Below are positions 10,075 through 18,196 of a stretch of 64,000 nucleotides of DNA, piece after piece. The stretch is from Clostridiales bacterium. Its GTDB lineage: Bacteria; Bacillota; Clostridia; Oscillospirales; Oscillospiraceae. Within the stretch, counting starts at the first letter, position 1, and each line of letters begins with the position of its first letter. The notes under the pieces were generated by a model. The model worked only from the letters and a program-made list of their open reading frames with translations. It was not told the DNA's origin and did no database searches. Location: the NCBI GenBank assembly GCA_004556965.1, contig SFFE01000001.1, positions 186,001 through 250,000 of the forward strand, read 5' to 3'. The position numbers were made by a program, and so were the translations under genes.

Positions 10075-10530
10075 ATGAGTAAAATTACAGATGTCGTCCG
10101 GGCGCTGGCGCAGCCGGTGGCCGAGGCGCAGAATTGTGAGATTTGGGACGTGGAATACGTCAAGGAGGCCGGCAGCCGCTACCTGCGCGTGTATATCGAC
10201 AAGGCGGACGGCGTTTCCATTCAGGACTGTGAGCAGTTCAGCCGCGCGCTGGACCCGATTCTGGACGAGGCCGACCCGATTCCGGACAGCTACATTTTTG
10301 AGGTCTCCTCCGCCGGGGCGGAGCGGGTGCTCAAGCGGCCGGGCGACTTTGCACGGTTTCTGGGCGAGCAGGTCGAGGTGCGGCTCTACCAGCCGCAAAA
10401 CGGCAGCAAGACGTTCGTCGGCACGCTGAAAGCGTATGAAAACGGCGATGTGACGGTTGCGGCCGGCAGCGAAGAGAAGGTTTTTGCAAAATCCACCGTT
10501 GCGCAGGTGCGCCTGCACATGACGATTTGA
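10075..10530 (+). CDS. rimP: Ribosome maturation factor RimP
   Basis: A 151-residue factor that helps assemble the 30S subunit. The N-terminal domain (WDVEYVKEAGSRYLRVYIDK) and the SYIFEVSSAGAERVLKRPGDFARF segment are characteristic; the C-terminal part is the SH3-like domain. Length is normal. It is the first gene of the operon that continues with nusA, ylxR, ylxQ and infB, the standard order in Gram-positive bacteria. The ribosome site is weak, so output may depend on leader structure. Confidence 0.95.
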   Translation: MSKITDVVRALAQPVAEAQNCEIWDVEYVKEAGSRYLRVYIDKADGVSIQDCEQFSRALDPILDEADPIPDSYIFEVSSAGAERVLKRPGDFARFLGEQVEVRLYQPQNGSKTFVGTLKAYENGDVTVAAGSEEKVFAKSTVAQVRLHMTI

Positions 10531-10550
10531 AAAAAGGGGAAACTGAAACC

Positions 10551-11603
10551 ATGAATGCAGAATTTTTTGAAGCGATCGAAGACATCGAAAAAGAAAAAGG
10601 GATCCCGCGCGAATATATGTACAACAAGATTCAGCAGGCGATGCTGACGGCCTACCGCAAGGATACGCCCGACTGCGGCGACAACATTGAGGTTCTGCTC
10701 GACGAGGAGAAGCGCAAGATCGAAATGGTCGTCAAAAAGACCGTGGTGGAGCACGTCGCCGATCCCTATTTTGAAATCAATCTCGAAGCGGCAAAGAAGG
10801 TCTCCAAACGCGCAAAGCTGGGCGACGTCCTCAGCATCCCGGTGGAGACCAAGAAGTTCGGCCGCATCGCCGCGCAGGCGGCAAAGCAGGTCATCATTCA
10901 GGGCATCCGCGAGGCGGAGCGCGGCATGATCTATGAGGAATTCAACTCCAAGGAGCACGAGATCCTCACCGGTATCGTCAACAAGATCGACCCGCGCACG
11001 GGCAGCGTGTTCATCAAGATCAGCTCCAACGCCGATTTTACGGAAGCCATGCTCGCTCCCGGCGAGTGCATCCGCGGCGAAGTGCTGCGCGAGGGCGACC
11101 GCATCAAGGTCTACGTCGCAGAGGTGCGCAAATCCACCCGCGGCCCGCAGGTGCTCATCAGCCGGACGCATCCAGGGCTGGTCAAGCGCCTGTTCGAGCT
11201 GGAGGTGCCCGAAATTTTCGACGGCTCCGTGGAGATCAAGTCCATCGCCCGCGAGGCCGGCAGCCGCACGAAGATGGCCGTTTGGTCTGAGGACCCGGAT
11301 ATTGATCCGATCGGCGCGTGCGTTGGCCCGAAGGGCGGCCGTGTCGCCAGCATCGTGAGCGAGCTGGGCGGCGAGAAGATCGACATCGTGAAGTACAGCG
11401 AAGTTCCGGAGGAGTTTATTGCAGCGGCGCTGGCGCCGTCCGAGGTCGTGAGCGTCACGATGCTCGACGAGGGCAAAAGCTGCCGTGTCATCGTGCCGGA
11501 CAGCCAGCTTTCCCTCGCCATCGGCAAGGAGGGGCAGAACGTCCGTCTGGCGGCGAAGCTCACGGGTTATAAGATCGACATCAAGCCGGAGAGCGAGGCC
11601 TGA
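10551..11603 (+). CDS. nusA: Transcription termination/antitermination factor NusA
   Basis: A 350-residue RNA polymerase partner that modulates pausing, termination and antitermination. The domains run in order: N-terminal polymerase-binding domain (about 1-125), S1 domain (about 130-200, GIVNKIDPRTGSVFI), then two KH domains with DPIGACVGPKGGRV and LAIGKEGQNVRLAAKL. It lacks the C-terminal acidic repeats of proteobacterial NusA, as is normal for Firmicutes. Start at 10551 follows aaaagggga. As second gene of this operon it could feed back on the terminator-like leader hairpin. Confidence 0.97.
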   Translation: MNAEFFEAIEDIEKEKGIPREYMYNKIQQAMLTAYRKDTPDCGDNIEVLLDEEKRKIEMVVKKTVVEHVADPYFEINLEAAKKVSKRAKLGDVLSIPVETKKFGRIAAQAAKQVIIQGIREAERGMIYEEFNSKEHEILTGIVNKIDPRTGSVFIKISSNADFTEAMLAPGECIRGEVLREGDRIKVYVAEVRKSTRGPQVLISRTHPGLVKRLFELEVPEIFDGSVEIKSIAREAGSRTKMAVWSEDPDIDPIGACVGPKGGRVASIVSELGGEKIDIVKYSEVPEEFIAAALAPSEVVSVTMLDEGKSCRVIVPDSQLSLAIGKEGQNVRLAAKLTGYKIDIKPESEA

Positions 11604-11630
11604 TCTTCAGGCAGAAGGGAGGCAGCGGGA

Positions 11631-11906
11631 ATGCCTAAGAAAATACCGATGCGGCAGTGTCTCGGCTGCCGTGAAATGAAACCGAAACATGAGCTGATCC
11701 GCGTGGTGCGCGCGCCCGACGGCGAGCAGATCTCGTTGGATTTCCGGGGAAAAGCGCCGGGGCGCGGCGCGTATCTGTGCCCGAATCCGGCCTGCCTGAA
11801 GAAGGCGGTGAGGAGCCGGGCGCTGGAGCGCGCGTTCAGCGCGGCCATCCCGCCGGAGATTTATGCGAGCCTGGAAGCGCAGATGGAGGTGGGCGGCGAT
11901 GGATAA
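11631..11906 (+). CDS. ylxR: YlxR/RnpM RNA-binding protein
   Basis: A 91-residue nucleic-acid-binding protein with the conserved start RQCLGCREMKPKHELIRVV and GRGAYLCPNPACLKKA. In Bacillus the family binds RNase P RNA and affects its activity. It begins after a clear ggaggcag site and overlaps ylxQ by 8 bp. The position between nusA and ylxQ is conserved across Firmicutes. Confidence 0.93.
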   Translation: MPKKIPMRQCLGCREMKPKHELIRVVRAPDGEQISLDFRGKAPGRGAYLCPNPACLKKAVRSRALERAFSAAIPPEIYASLEAQMEVGGDG

Positions 11907-12330
11907 AGCGGCGCAGTACCTCGGCATCATGCGCAAGGCGGGGAAGCTGGAAATCGGTGAAACGGACGCCGGCGCGGCGGTGAAGGCCGGAAAGGCGAAG
12001 CTGCTGTTTCTGGCGCAGGACGCGTCGGACAATGCGCGCCGCCGGGCGGAGACCTTTGTCTATGGCAGAGGCACCCCGCTGACCCGGCTGCCCTATCCGA
12101 AGGAAGTGATCTCCGGGTGGGTCGGCAAGTCCGGCTGCGCGATGGCCGCGGTGACGGATCTCGGCCTTGCGGCGGCGTTTGCGTCCGCGCTGGCGGGGGA
12201 AGATCCGGAAGCCTATGGCGCGCTTGCGGCGCGGCTGAACGAACAAAAAGAAAAAGCAGATACGCGGAAGCAGGAATCGGCTGCGCACGTGCGCAACGTG
12301 AGAATCGGCAAGAGGAGGAAGATCGTATGA
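11899..12330 (+). CDS. ylxQ: YlxQ, ribosomal L7Ae-family RNA-binding protein
   Basis: A 143-residue protein. The first 100 residues have the L7Ae/L30e fold (YLGIMRKAGKLEIGETDAGAAVKAGKAK, then LFLAQDASDNARRR), expected to bind kink-turn RNA. The last 40 residues are a charged, Lys/Arg-rich tail (QKEKADTRKQES...RIGKRRKIV), longer than in many relatives. The start is chosen at the ATG inside the ylxR end, preceded by ggaggtgg. The stop overlaps the infB start (ATGA), so the two are coupled. Confidence 0.9.
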   Translation: MDKAAQYLGIMRKAGKLEIGETDAGAAVKAGKAKLLFLAQDASDNARRRAETFVYGRGTPLTRLPYPKEVISGWVGKSGCAMAAVTDLGLAAAFASALAGEDPEAYGALAARLNEQKEKADTRKQESAAHVRNVRIGKRRKIV

Positions 12331-14657
12331 GCGGAATGATCAAATACAGAGTCCATGAGGTGGCAAAGGATTTCAACATGACCTCGAAGGAGGTCACCAA
12401 GATCCTGACGGATTATGCCACCACACCCAAGAACCACATGCAGGTTCTGGAGGACGGCGAGCTGGACGTTATCTTCGAATACCTCACCCAGCATCACCAG
12501 ATTGCAAGTCTGGAGGACGTCTATAAGGTGCCTGTGAAGCCGGCCGCCAAGCCGGAAAAGGCGCCGGCGGCGGACGCTCCCGCGGCAAAGAGCAGCGCGC
12601 CGCAGCCCGCACAGCAGGCCGGGCAGAGCGCACAACCGAAAAAAGAGAAGGAAAACAAGCCGCACGTTCCGCGTCAGGTGGCGGAAAAGCGTGTGGTCGA
12701 TACGCGCGGCGCGACGACGAACCTGTCCAAGTACGATCAGCACCTGGACGATCTTGTGCCGGAGCGCGCGCAGAATATGAAGCGCGGCAAGCAGAAAATT
12801 CAGAGCAAGAACCGCCAGCGCCCGCAAAACCCGGCGGCCGGTGCCAAGCGCCGCCAGGAGGAGCGCGACAAGATGCAGAAGCTGCAGCTTGAGATTGCGA
12901 AAAAGCAGCAGCTTAAGGTGCAGATTCCGGACACGATCTCCGTCGGCGAGCTGGCCTCCCGCATGAAGAAGACCGGCGCCGAGGTCGTGCGCCGGCTCAT
13001 CAAGATGGGCGTTATGGCGTCGCTCTCGGACGTGATTGATTACGATACCGCGGCGCTCGTCGCCATGGAGCTTGGCTGCAAGGTTGAGCGCGAGGTCATC
13101 GTTACTGTGGAGGAGCGCCTGATCGACGACCGCGAGGATACGGACGACGAACTCGTCCCGCGCGCCCCGGTCGTGGTGGTCATGGGACACGTAGACCACG
13201 GCAAGACCAGCCTGCTCGACCGCATCCGCCGCACGAACGTCGCCGCAGGCGAGGCCGGCGGCATCACGCAGCACATCGGCGCATATCGCGTCATGGTCGG
13301 CGGCAAGCCCATCACCTTCCTCGATACGCCGGGTCACGAAGCGTTCACCTCCATGCGCGCCCGCGGCGCGATGGTCACGGATATTGCCATCCTCGTCGTT
13401 GCAGCGGATGACGGCATCATGCCGCAGACGATCGAGTCCATCAACCATGCGAAGGCCGCCGGTATTCCGCTGGTCGTTGCCATCAACAAGATGGACGTAC
13501 ACGGCGCGAACCCGGAGCGTATCAAGCAGCAGCTCACCGAGTATGAGCTGGTGCCGGAGGAATGGGGCGGCGATACCATCGTCTGCCCGATTTCGGCCAA
13601 GACCGGCGAGGGCGTGGAGAACCTGCTGGAAAACGTCGTGCTTCTGGCCGAGGTGCAGGAGCTGAAGGCGAACCCGAACCGCGCGGCGAAGGGCACTGTC
13701 ATCGAAGCGCGGCTGGATAAGGGCCGCGGCCCGATCATGACCGTGCTGGTGCAAAACGGTACGCTCAAGCAGGGCGACATCATCATTGCCGGCACGTCCG
13801 TTGGCCGCGTCCGCACCATGACGAACGACAAGGGGCAGCGCGTCACCGAGGCGGGTCCCTCCATCCCGGTGGAGATCGCCGGCATGTCCGAGGTGCCGAG
13901 CGCGGGCGATATCTTCAACGCCGTTGCCGACGAGCGCATGGCGCGCGAGCTGGTTGAGGAGCGCAAACAGCAGAAGAAGGACGCCGCCAACGCCGGCAAC
14001 AAGAAGGTCTCTCTCGACGACCTCTTTGCCCGCATTCAGCAGGGCGAGATCAAGGATTTCAACATCATCGTCAAGGCAGACGTGCAGGGCAGCGCGGAGG
14101 CGGTCAAAACCTCGCTCGAAAAGCTCTCGAACGACGAGGTGCGCGTAAAGGTCATCCATTCCGGCGTCGGCGCCATCAACGAGTCTGACGTCATGCTGGC
14201 GGCCACCAGCGGCGCGCTGATCGTCGGCTTCAACGTCCGTCCGGACGCTGCCGCGCGCGACAATGCGGCCCGCTCCAACGTCGAAATGCGCATGTACCGC
14301 GTCATTTATGACTGCATCAACGAGATCGAGGCAGCCATGAAGGGCATGCTTGCGCCGAAGTTCCAGGAGTCGGTCATCGGCCATGTCGAAATCCGCCAGA
14401 CCTTCAAGGTCTCCAAGGTCGGCACGGTCTGCGGCGGCTATGTGCAGGACGGCAAGATCGTCCGCAACAGTCAGGTGCGCGTCGTGCGCGACGGCATCGT
14501 GGTGTTCGAGGGCGCGCTGGCTTCGCTGCGCCGGTTTAAGGACGACGTGAAGGAAGTGGCCGCCGGTTACGAATGCGGCCTGCAGATCGAGAAGTTCAAC
14601 GACGTGAAGATCGGCGATATCGTCGAAGTGTTCGTGATGGAGCAGATCAATCCATAA
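12327..14657 (+). CDS. infB: Translation initiation factor IF-2
   Basis: A 776-residue GTPase that brings initiator fMet-tRNA to the 30S subunit. The N-terminal IF2_N domain (IKYRVHEVAKDFNMTSKEV) is followed by a flexible Ala/Pro/Lys linker, a second IF2_N-like segment (DTISVGELASRMKKTGAEV), the G domain beginning near residue 287 (GHVDHGKTSL, DTPGHEAFTSMRARG, NKMD) and the C-terminal domains that bind fMet-tRNA. Start at the ATG overlapping the ylxQ stop; agaggagg precedes it. Nothing is missing. Confidence 0.98.
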   Translation: MSGMIKYRVHEVAKDFNMTSKEVTKILTDYATTPKNHMQVLEDGELDVIFEYLTQHHQIASLEDVYKVPVKPAAKPEKAPAADAPAAKSSAPQPAQQAGQSAQPKKEKENKPHVPRQVAEKRVVDTRGATTNLSKYDQHLDDLVPERAQNMKRGKQKIQSKNRQRPQNPAAGAKRRQEERDKMQKLQLEIAKKQQLKVQIPDTISVGELASRMKKTGAEVVRRLIKMGVMASLSDVIDYDTAALVAMELGCKVEREVIVTVEERLIDDREDTDDELVPRAPVVVVMGHVDHGKTSLLDRIRRTNVAAGEAGGITQHIGAYRVMVGGKPITFLDTPGHEAFTSMRARGAMVTDIAILVVAADDGIMPQTIESINHAKAAGIPLVVAINKMDVHGANPERIKQQLTEYELVPEEWGGDTIVCPISAKTGEGVENLLENVVLLAEVQELKANPNRAAKGTVIEARLDKGRGPIMTVLVQNGTLKQGDIIIAGTSVGRVRTMTNDKGQRVTEAGPSIPVEIAGMSEVPSAGDIFNAVADERMARELVEERKQQKKDAANAGNKKVSLDDLFARIQQGEIKDFNIIVKADVQGSAEAVKTSLEKLSNDEVRVKVIHSGVGAINESDVMLAATSGALIVGFNVRPDAAARDNAARSNVEMRMYRVIYDCINEIEAAMKGMLAPKFQESVIGHVEIRQTFKVSKVGTVCGGYVQDGKIVRNSQVRVVRDGIVVFEGALASLRRFKDDVKEVAAGYECGLQIEKFNDVKIGDIVEVFVMEQINP

Positions 14658-14722
14658 CGTTCTTCAAAACGTGCGGGCACTTTGTAAGGCTTTCAAACGA
14701 AAGCGGGGAAAAGGAGTTACAA

Positions 14723-15079
14723 ATGGCTTCGAATAAATTGGCGAGAACGAACGACGACATCCAGCGTGTGCTCTCCGGCCTGCTCACGCAGGTGAAGAAC
14801 CCTCGCGTGCAGCAGGGAATGATCAGCGTCACCCGCGTGGAGACGACGGGCGACCTGCGCTACGCCAAGGTGTGGCTGTCGGTTCTCGGTCTGGAAAATG
14901 AAAAGGAGTTCCGCAAGGGGCTGCGCTCCGCGTCCGGCTGGCTGCGCCGTGAGCTTGGCGCGGGGCTCTCGCTGCGCTACACCCCGGAGCTTGTGTTTGA
15001 GGTGGATCACTCGATCGAGCAGGGCGCCTATATCAGCGGCCTGATCGAGAAGCTGGAAGCCGGCGGAAAAGAGGAATGA
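14723..15079 (+). CDS. rbfA: 30S ribosome-binding factor RbfA
   Basis: A 118-residue KH-fold factor needed for 16S rRNA 5'-end maturation. Typical segments are IQRVLSGLLTQVKNPRV, SVTRVETTGDLRYAKVWLSVLG and LRRELGAGLSLRYTPELVFEVDHSIE. The start at 14723 follows aaaaggag; earlier in-frame codons lie inside infB. The stop overlaps the nrnA start by 4 bp. Confidence 0.95.
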   Translation: MASNKLARTNDDIQRVLSGLLTQVKNPRVQQGMISVTRVETTGDLRYAKVWLSVLGLENEKEFRKGLRSASGWLRRELGAGLSLRYTPELVFEVDHSIEQGAYISGLIEKLEAGGKEE

Positions 15080-16020
15080 CGATGGAGTACCGCGAATTTG
15101 CGCAGCTTCTGCTGCAGCGGGACGGTTTTCTGATTCTCTCCCACATCCGGCCGGACGGCGATACGCTCGGCAGCGGCAGCGCCCTGTGCAGCGCGCTGCG
15201 GCGCATGGGGAAGACTGCCTATGTGATCTGTAATCCGGAACTGACGGAGCGGTATGCCCCCTATGTCGAGCCGTTTTCCGCGCCGGAGGGCTTTGTCCCG
15301 TCGTGCGTGGTCGCGGTGGACATCGCCGCGCCGAACCTGTTTCCGAAGAATTTTTCGGGTGCGGTCGATCTCTGCATCGACCATCACCCATCCAACACCG
15401 GCTATGCCGGGCGGACGCTGCTGCGTGCGGAGAAATCTGCCTGCGGCGAGGCGATCCTGGAGCTGATCGAATGCATGACCGGTTCCGTGACGCAAGAGGA
15501 AGCGAACCTCCTCTATATCGCCGTCACGACGGACACCGGTTGCTTCCAGTATTCGAATACGAACGCCGCGACGCTGCGCGCTGCGGCGTGTCTGCTGGAG
15601 CTGGGGGCGGACAATCATAAGATCAGTCAGGAATTTTTCCGCAAGATCTCACGCGCGCGGATGGCGCTGGAGGGCATGATCTACTCCGGGATGCGCTTTT
15701 TCCGCGACGGGAAGATTTCCATCGCCGTCATCACGCAGGCCATGCTCGATCAGGCGGGCGCGACGGAGGATGACTGCGACGATCTGGCGGGGCTTGCCGG
15801 CAAGGCGGAGCGCTGCGTCGTGAGCGTCACGATCCGGGAGCTGGACACGGGCGAGAGCAAAATTTCCGTCCGCTCCAACCCGGAGGTGGATTCCTGCGCA
15901 ATCTGCGCGGTCTATGGCGGCGGCGGGCACAAAATGGCTGCCGGCTGCACGATCGACTGCCCGCCGGAGGAAGCGGTGGAAAACATTTTGCGCGCGATCG
16001 ATCAGGTGTGGCCGGCATGA
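15076..16020 (+). CDS. nrnA: DHH-family nanoRNase/pAp phosphatase NrnA
   Basis: A 314-residue phosphoesterase that degrades 2-5 nt RNAs and dephosphorylates 3'-phosphoadenosine 5'-phosphate. The metal motifs are HIRPDGDTLGSGSAL near residue 25, VAVDIAAPN near 80, and the signature CIDHHPSN near 100; the DHHA1 half carries YGGGGHKMAAGCTI. Start either at the ATGA overlap with rbfA (15076) or two codons later. Its place between rbfA and truB is the standard Firmicutes order. Confidence 0.92.
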   Translation: MTMEYREFAQLLLQRDGFLILSHIRPDGDTLGSGSALCSALRRMGKTAYVICNPELTERYAPYVEPFSAPEGFVPSCVVAVDIAAPNLFPKNFSGAVDLCIDHHPSNTGYAGRTLLRAEKSACGEAILELIECMTGSVTQEEANLLYIAVTTDTGCFQYSNTNAATLRAAACLLELGADNHKISQEFFRKISRARMALEGMIYSGMRFFRDGKISIAVITQAMLDQAGATEDDCDDLAGLAGKAERCVVSVTIRELDTGESKISVRSNPEVDSCAICAVYGGGGHKMAAGCTIDCPPEEAVENILRAIDQVWPA

Positions 16021-16883
16021 ACGGGATTCTGCTGGTCGATAAGCCGGAGGGCTGGACGAGCCACGACGTGGTGGCGAAGCTCCGCGGCGTGCTCGGCGAG
16101 CGGCGCATGGGGCATTCCGGCACGCTCGACCCGATGGCGACGGGGCTGCTCGTCGTGTTCGCCGGGCGGGCGACGCGCGCGGTCTCTTTTTCCGAAAGCG
16201 AGGAAAAGTGCTATCAGGCGCGGCTGCGCCTTGGCATGGAAACCGACACGCAGGACATTACCGGCACCGTTTTGCGCACCTGCCCGCAGCGGGTGACGCG
16301 CGCGGAGCTGGAGGCGGTTTTGCCCCGGTTTCGCGGCGAGATCGAGCAGGTGCCGCCGATGTATTCCGCCATCAAGGTGGGCGGACAGAAGCTCTATGAG
16401 ATTGCCCGGAAGGGCGGCGAGGTGGCGCGCAAGCCGCGCAGCATCTGCATCCACGAGCTGACGGTGGCAGGGGAAGCGGACGGCGATTTTCTTCTGAACG
16501 TGCGCTGCTCCAAGGGGACGTATATCCGCACGCTGTGCCATGACATCGGCGCGGCGCTCGGCTGCGGCGGTGTGATGAGCGCGCTGCGGCGCACGGCGGT
16601 CGGAGCCTATCGCGTGGAGGACGCGCACACCATGATGGAGCTGCAGTCGCTGCCGCGCGCGGACGCGCAGGCGCGGCTGCTGCCGGTGGACAGCCTGTTT
16701 GCCGGCTATCCTGCGTGCACCATCGGCGCGAAGGCAGAGCGGCTCTGCCGCTGCGGCAGCGGATTTTCCGTTTCCGCGCCCGACGGGGTCTATCGCTTTT
16801 ATTCCGCGCAGGGCGCGTTTTTGATGCTTGGCCGCGTTGTGAACGGTCAGGCCTCGACAATCAAAAGTTTTTTTGAGGTATGA
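16017..16883 (+). CDS. truB: tRNA pseudouridine-55 synthase TruB
   Basis: A 288-residue enzyme that makes pseudouridine 55 in the T-loop of tRNAs. The catalytic Asp is Asp38 in GHSGTLDPMATGLL; the N-terminal KPEGWTSHDVV and the later IEQVPPMYSAIKVGGQKLYE and CSKGTYIRTLCHDIG are family hallmarks. The start is the ATG overlapping the nrnA stop. The C-terminal 60 residues are a PUA-like domain of less conserved sequence. Coupled to nrnA and followed 6 bp later by ribF. Confidence 0.95.
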   Translation: MNGILLVDKPEGWTSHDVVAKLRGVLGERRMGHSGTLDPMATGLLVVFAGRATRAVSFSESEEKCYQARLRLGMETDTQDITGTVLRTCPQRVTRAELEAVLPRFRGEIEQVPPMYSAIKVGGQKLYEIARKGGEVARKPRSICIHELTVAGEADGDFLLNVRCSKGTYIRTLCHDIGAALGCGGVMSALRRTAVGAYRVEDAHTMMELQSLPRADAQARLLPVDSLFAGYPACTIGAKAERLCRCGSGFSVSAPDGVYRFYSAQGAFLMLGRVVNGQASTIKSFFEV

Positions 16884-16889
16884 CAGACA

Positions 16890-17792
16890 ATGGTCAACAG
16901 AAAGAGAGTCATTGCACTGGGCTTTTTTGACGGCATCCACATCGGCCACGCGGCGCTGCTGCGGCAGACCTGCAAGCGCGCGGAGGAGATCGGCGCCATC
17001 CCGTCGGCCATGAGCTTTGACCAGCACCCGGACACGCTCGTCTACGGCGTGGACGTTCCGCTGATCAACAGCGCACCTGGGCGCGCGGATCTCATCCGCC
17101 GTCTGTTCGGCATCAACAACGTTATTTTCATTCATTTTGACAAGACGGTCATGCGGATGCCATGGGAGGAATTTATTCAGACGCTTGTGCTGGAGATGGA
17201 CGCGGCGTGGTTCGTCGTCGGCCATGACTTCCGCTTCGGCTGGAAAGGCGAGGGTACGCCGGAACGCCTGACGCAATACTGCAAGGAGCACGGCCTCGGC
17301 TGCGACGTAATCCCCGCGGTCATGCTGGACGGCCGCATTGTCAGTTCGACCTACATCCGCGAATTGCTCCAAAACGGCGAGATCGAACGCGCCAACGCCT
17401 TCCTCGGACACCCACATACGCTGGTGGATACGGTACATTACGGCTACCGGCTCGGCACGAAGATGGGGACGCCGACGATCAATATGCAGTTCCCGGACGG
17501 GGTGCTGATCCCGAAGCACGGCGTCTATGCCGCAAAAGCGTTCCCGGAGGACGGCAGCGAACACATGGCCGTCACGAATGTCGGCGTGCGCCCCACGGTC
17601 AGCGGGGAAAACCGCGTGAGCGTCGAGAGCTTCCTGCTCGACTTTGACGGCAACCTCTACGACCGGCAGGTGCGCATCGAGTTTTACAGCTTCCTGCGGC
17701 CGGAGCAGCGCTTTGCCTCCGTGGACGAGCTGAAAGCGCAGATCTTGCGCGACGCGGAGCGTACCCGCGCGTATTTCGCAAAACAGAGTTGA
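16890..17792 (+). CDS. ribF: Bifunctional riboflavin kinase/FAD synthetase RibF
   Basis: A 300-residue enzyme making FMN and then FAD. The N-terminal nucleotidyltransferase domain has GFFDGIHIGHAALL (the HxGH-type motif) and VVGHDFRFGWKGEGTPE; the C-terminal kinase domain has YGYRLGTKMGTPTINM and HGVYAAKAF, then NVGVRPTV. Last gene of the operon, closed by a strong terminator. A small weak point is the long NYGV-type segment being replaced by QFPDGVLIPKHGVY, still within family variation. Confidence 0.95.
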   Translation: MVNRKRVIALGFFDGIHIGHAALLRQTCKRAEEIGAIPSAMSFDQHPDTLVYGVDVPLINSAPGRADLIRRLFGINNVIFIHFDKTVMRMPWEEFIQTLVLEMDAAWFVVGHDFRFGWKGEGTPERLTQYCKEHGLGCDVIPAVMLDGRIVSSTYIRELLQNGEIERANAFLGHPHTLVDTVHYGYRLGTKMGTPTINMQFPDGVLIPKHGVYAAKAFPEDGSEHMAVTNVGVRPTVSGENRVSVESFLLDFDGNLYDRQVRIEFYSFLRPEQRFASVDELKAQILRDAERTRAYFAKQS

Positions 17793-17797
17793 ACGAA

Positions 17798-17836
17798 AAA
17801 CGGTTCTCCGGCAGATTCCGGGAGAACCGTTTTTTT
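17798..17836 (+). terminator. Terminator of the rimP-ribF operon
   Basis: Stem acggttctcc / ggagaaccgt, extended on both sides by A and T pairs, followed by seven T. Confidence 0.9.
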
Positions 17837-17838
17837 GC

Positions 17839-17866
17839 TTGACAGAGTTGAAAAATATGGTATTCT
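17839..17866 (+). promoter_or_regulatory. Promoter of the 85-residue gene
   Basis: Perfect TTGACA (17839-17844), 16-bp spacer, TATTCT (17861-17866), starting just 2 bp after the ribF terminator. Confidence 0.7.
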
Positions 17867-17891
17867 AAAAGAAAAAAGGAGGGCGACGGAT

Positions 17892-18149
17892 ATGCTGTAT
17901 GAACTGCTCCGGGGCGAACAGGAGCTGCTTTCGACCCTTGACCCGCAGCTCTACGTCAAAGTGACGGGGGCGCTGCAAGCTGCGAACATTCGCTACCGCG
18001 TGAAGGCGACGAGCACCGGCAGCGGTTACAACCGGCATAGTATGCTCGGCTCGTTTGGCGAAAATCCGCTGCGTCAGATCCAATATCAGATCTTCGTCAA
18101 GAAGCGGGACCACGAGCTTGCCCGCTACCAGCTCCGCAATGCACGATAA
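17892..18149 (+). CDS. Small uncharacterised protein, 85 residues
   Basis: A small soluble protein (MLYELLRGEQELLSTLDPQL...) with a strong aaaaggaggg ribosome site, its own consensus-like promoter and its own terminator, so it is certainly expressed as a unit. The pattern of a short helix, LQAANIRYRVKAT, a Gly/Ser loop and QYQIFVKKRDHELARYQL resembles the compact alpha-beta fold of DUF2007-like proteins, in which a pair of strands compares a position with another, but I cannot confirm that. No Cys, no export signal. It sits between ribF and the convergent recG. Confidence 0.7.
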   Translation: MLYELLRGEQELLSTLDPQLYVKVTGALQAANIRYRVKATSTGSGYNRHSMLGSFGENPLRQIQYQIFVKKRDHELARYQLRNAR

Positions 18150-18160
18150 CACGATACTGT

Positions 18161-18192
18161 AAAAGCACGCTGCCATCATGCAGCGTGCTTTT
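18161..18192. terminator. Bidirectional terminator
   Basis: Perfect 12-bp stem aaaagcacgctg / cagcgtgctttt, 8-nt loop, with A/T tracts on both sides; serves the 85-residue gene (+) and recG (-). Confidence 0.9.
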
Positions 18193-18196
18193 CTGT

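Noticed and set aside
12213..14384. Long minus-strand open frame opposite infB
   Set aside because: Composition typical of antisense to a GC-rich gene (Arg/His/Ala/Leu); IF-2 on the plus strand is unambiguous.
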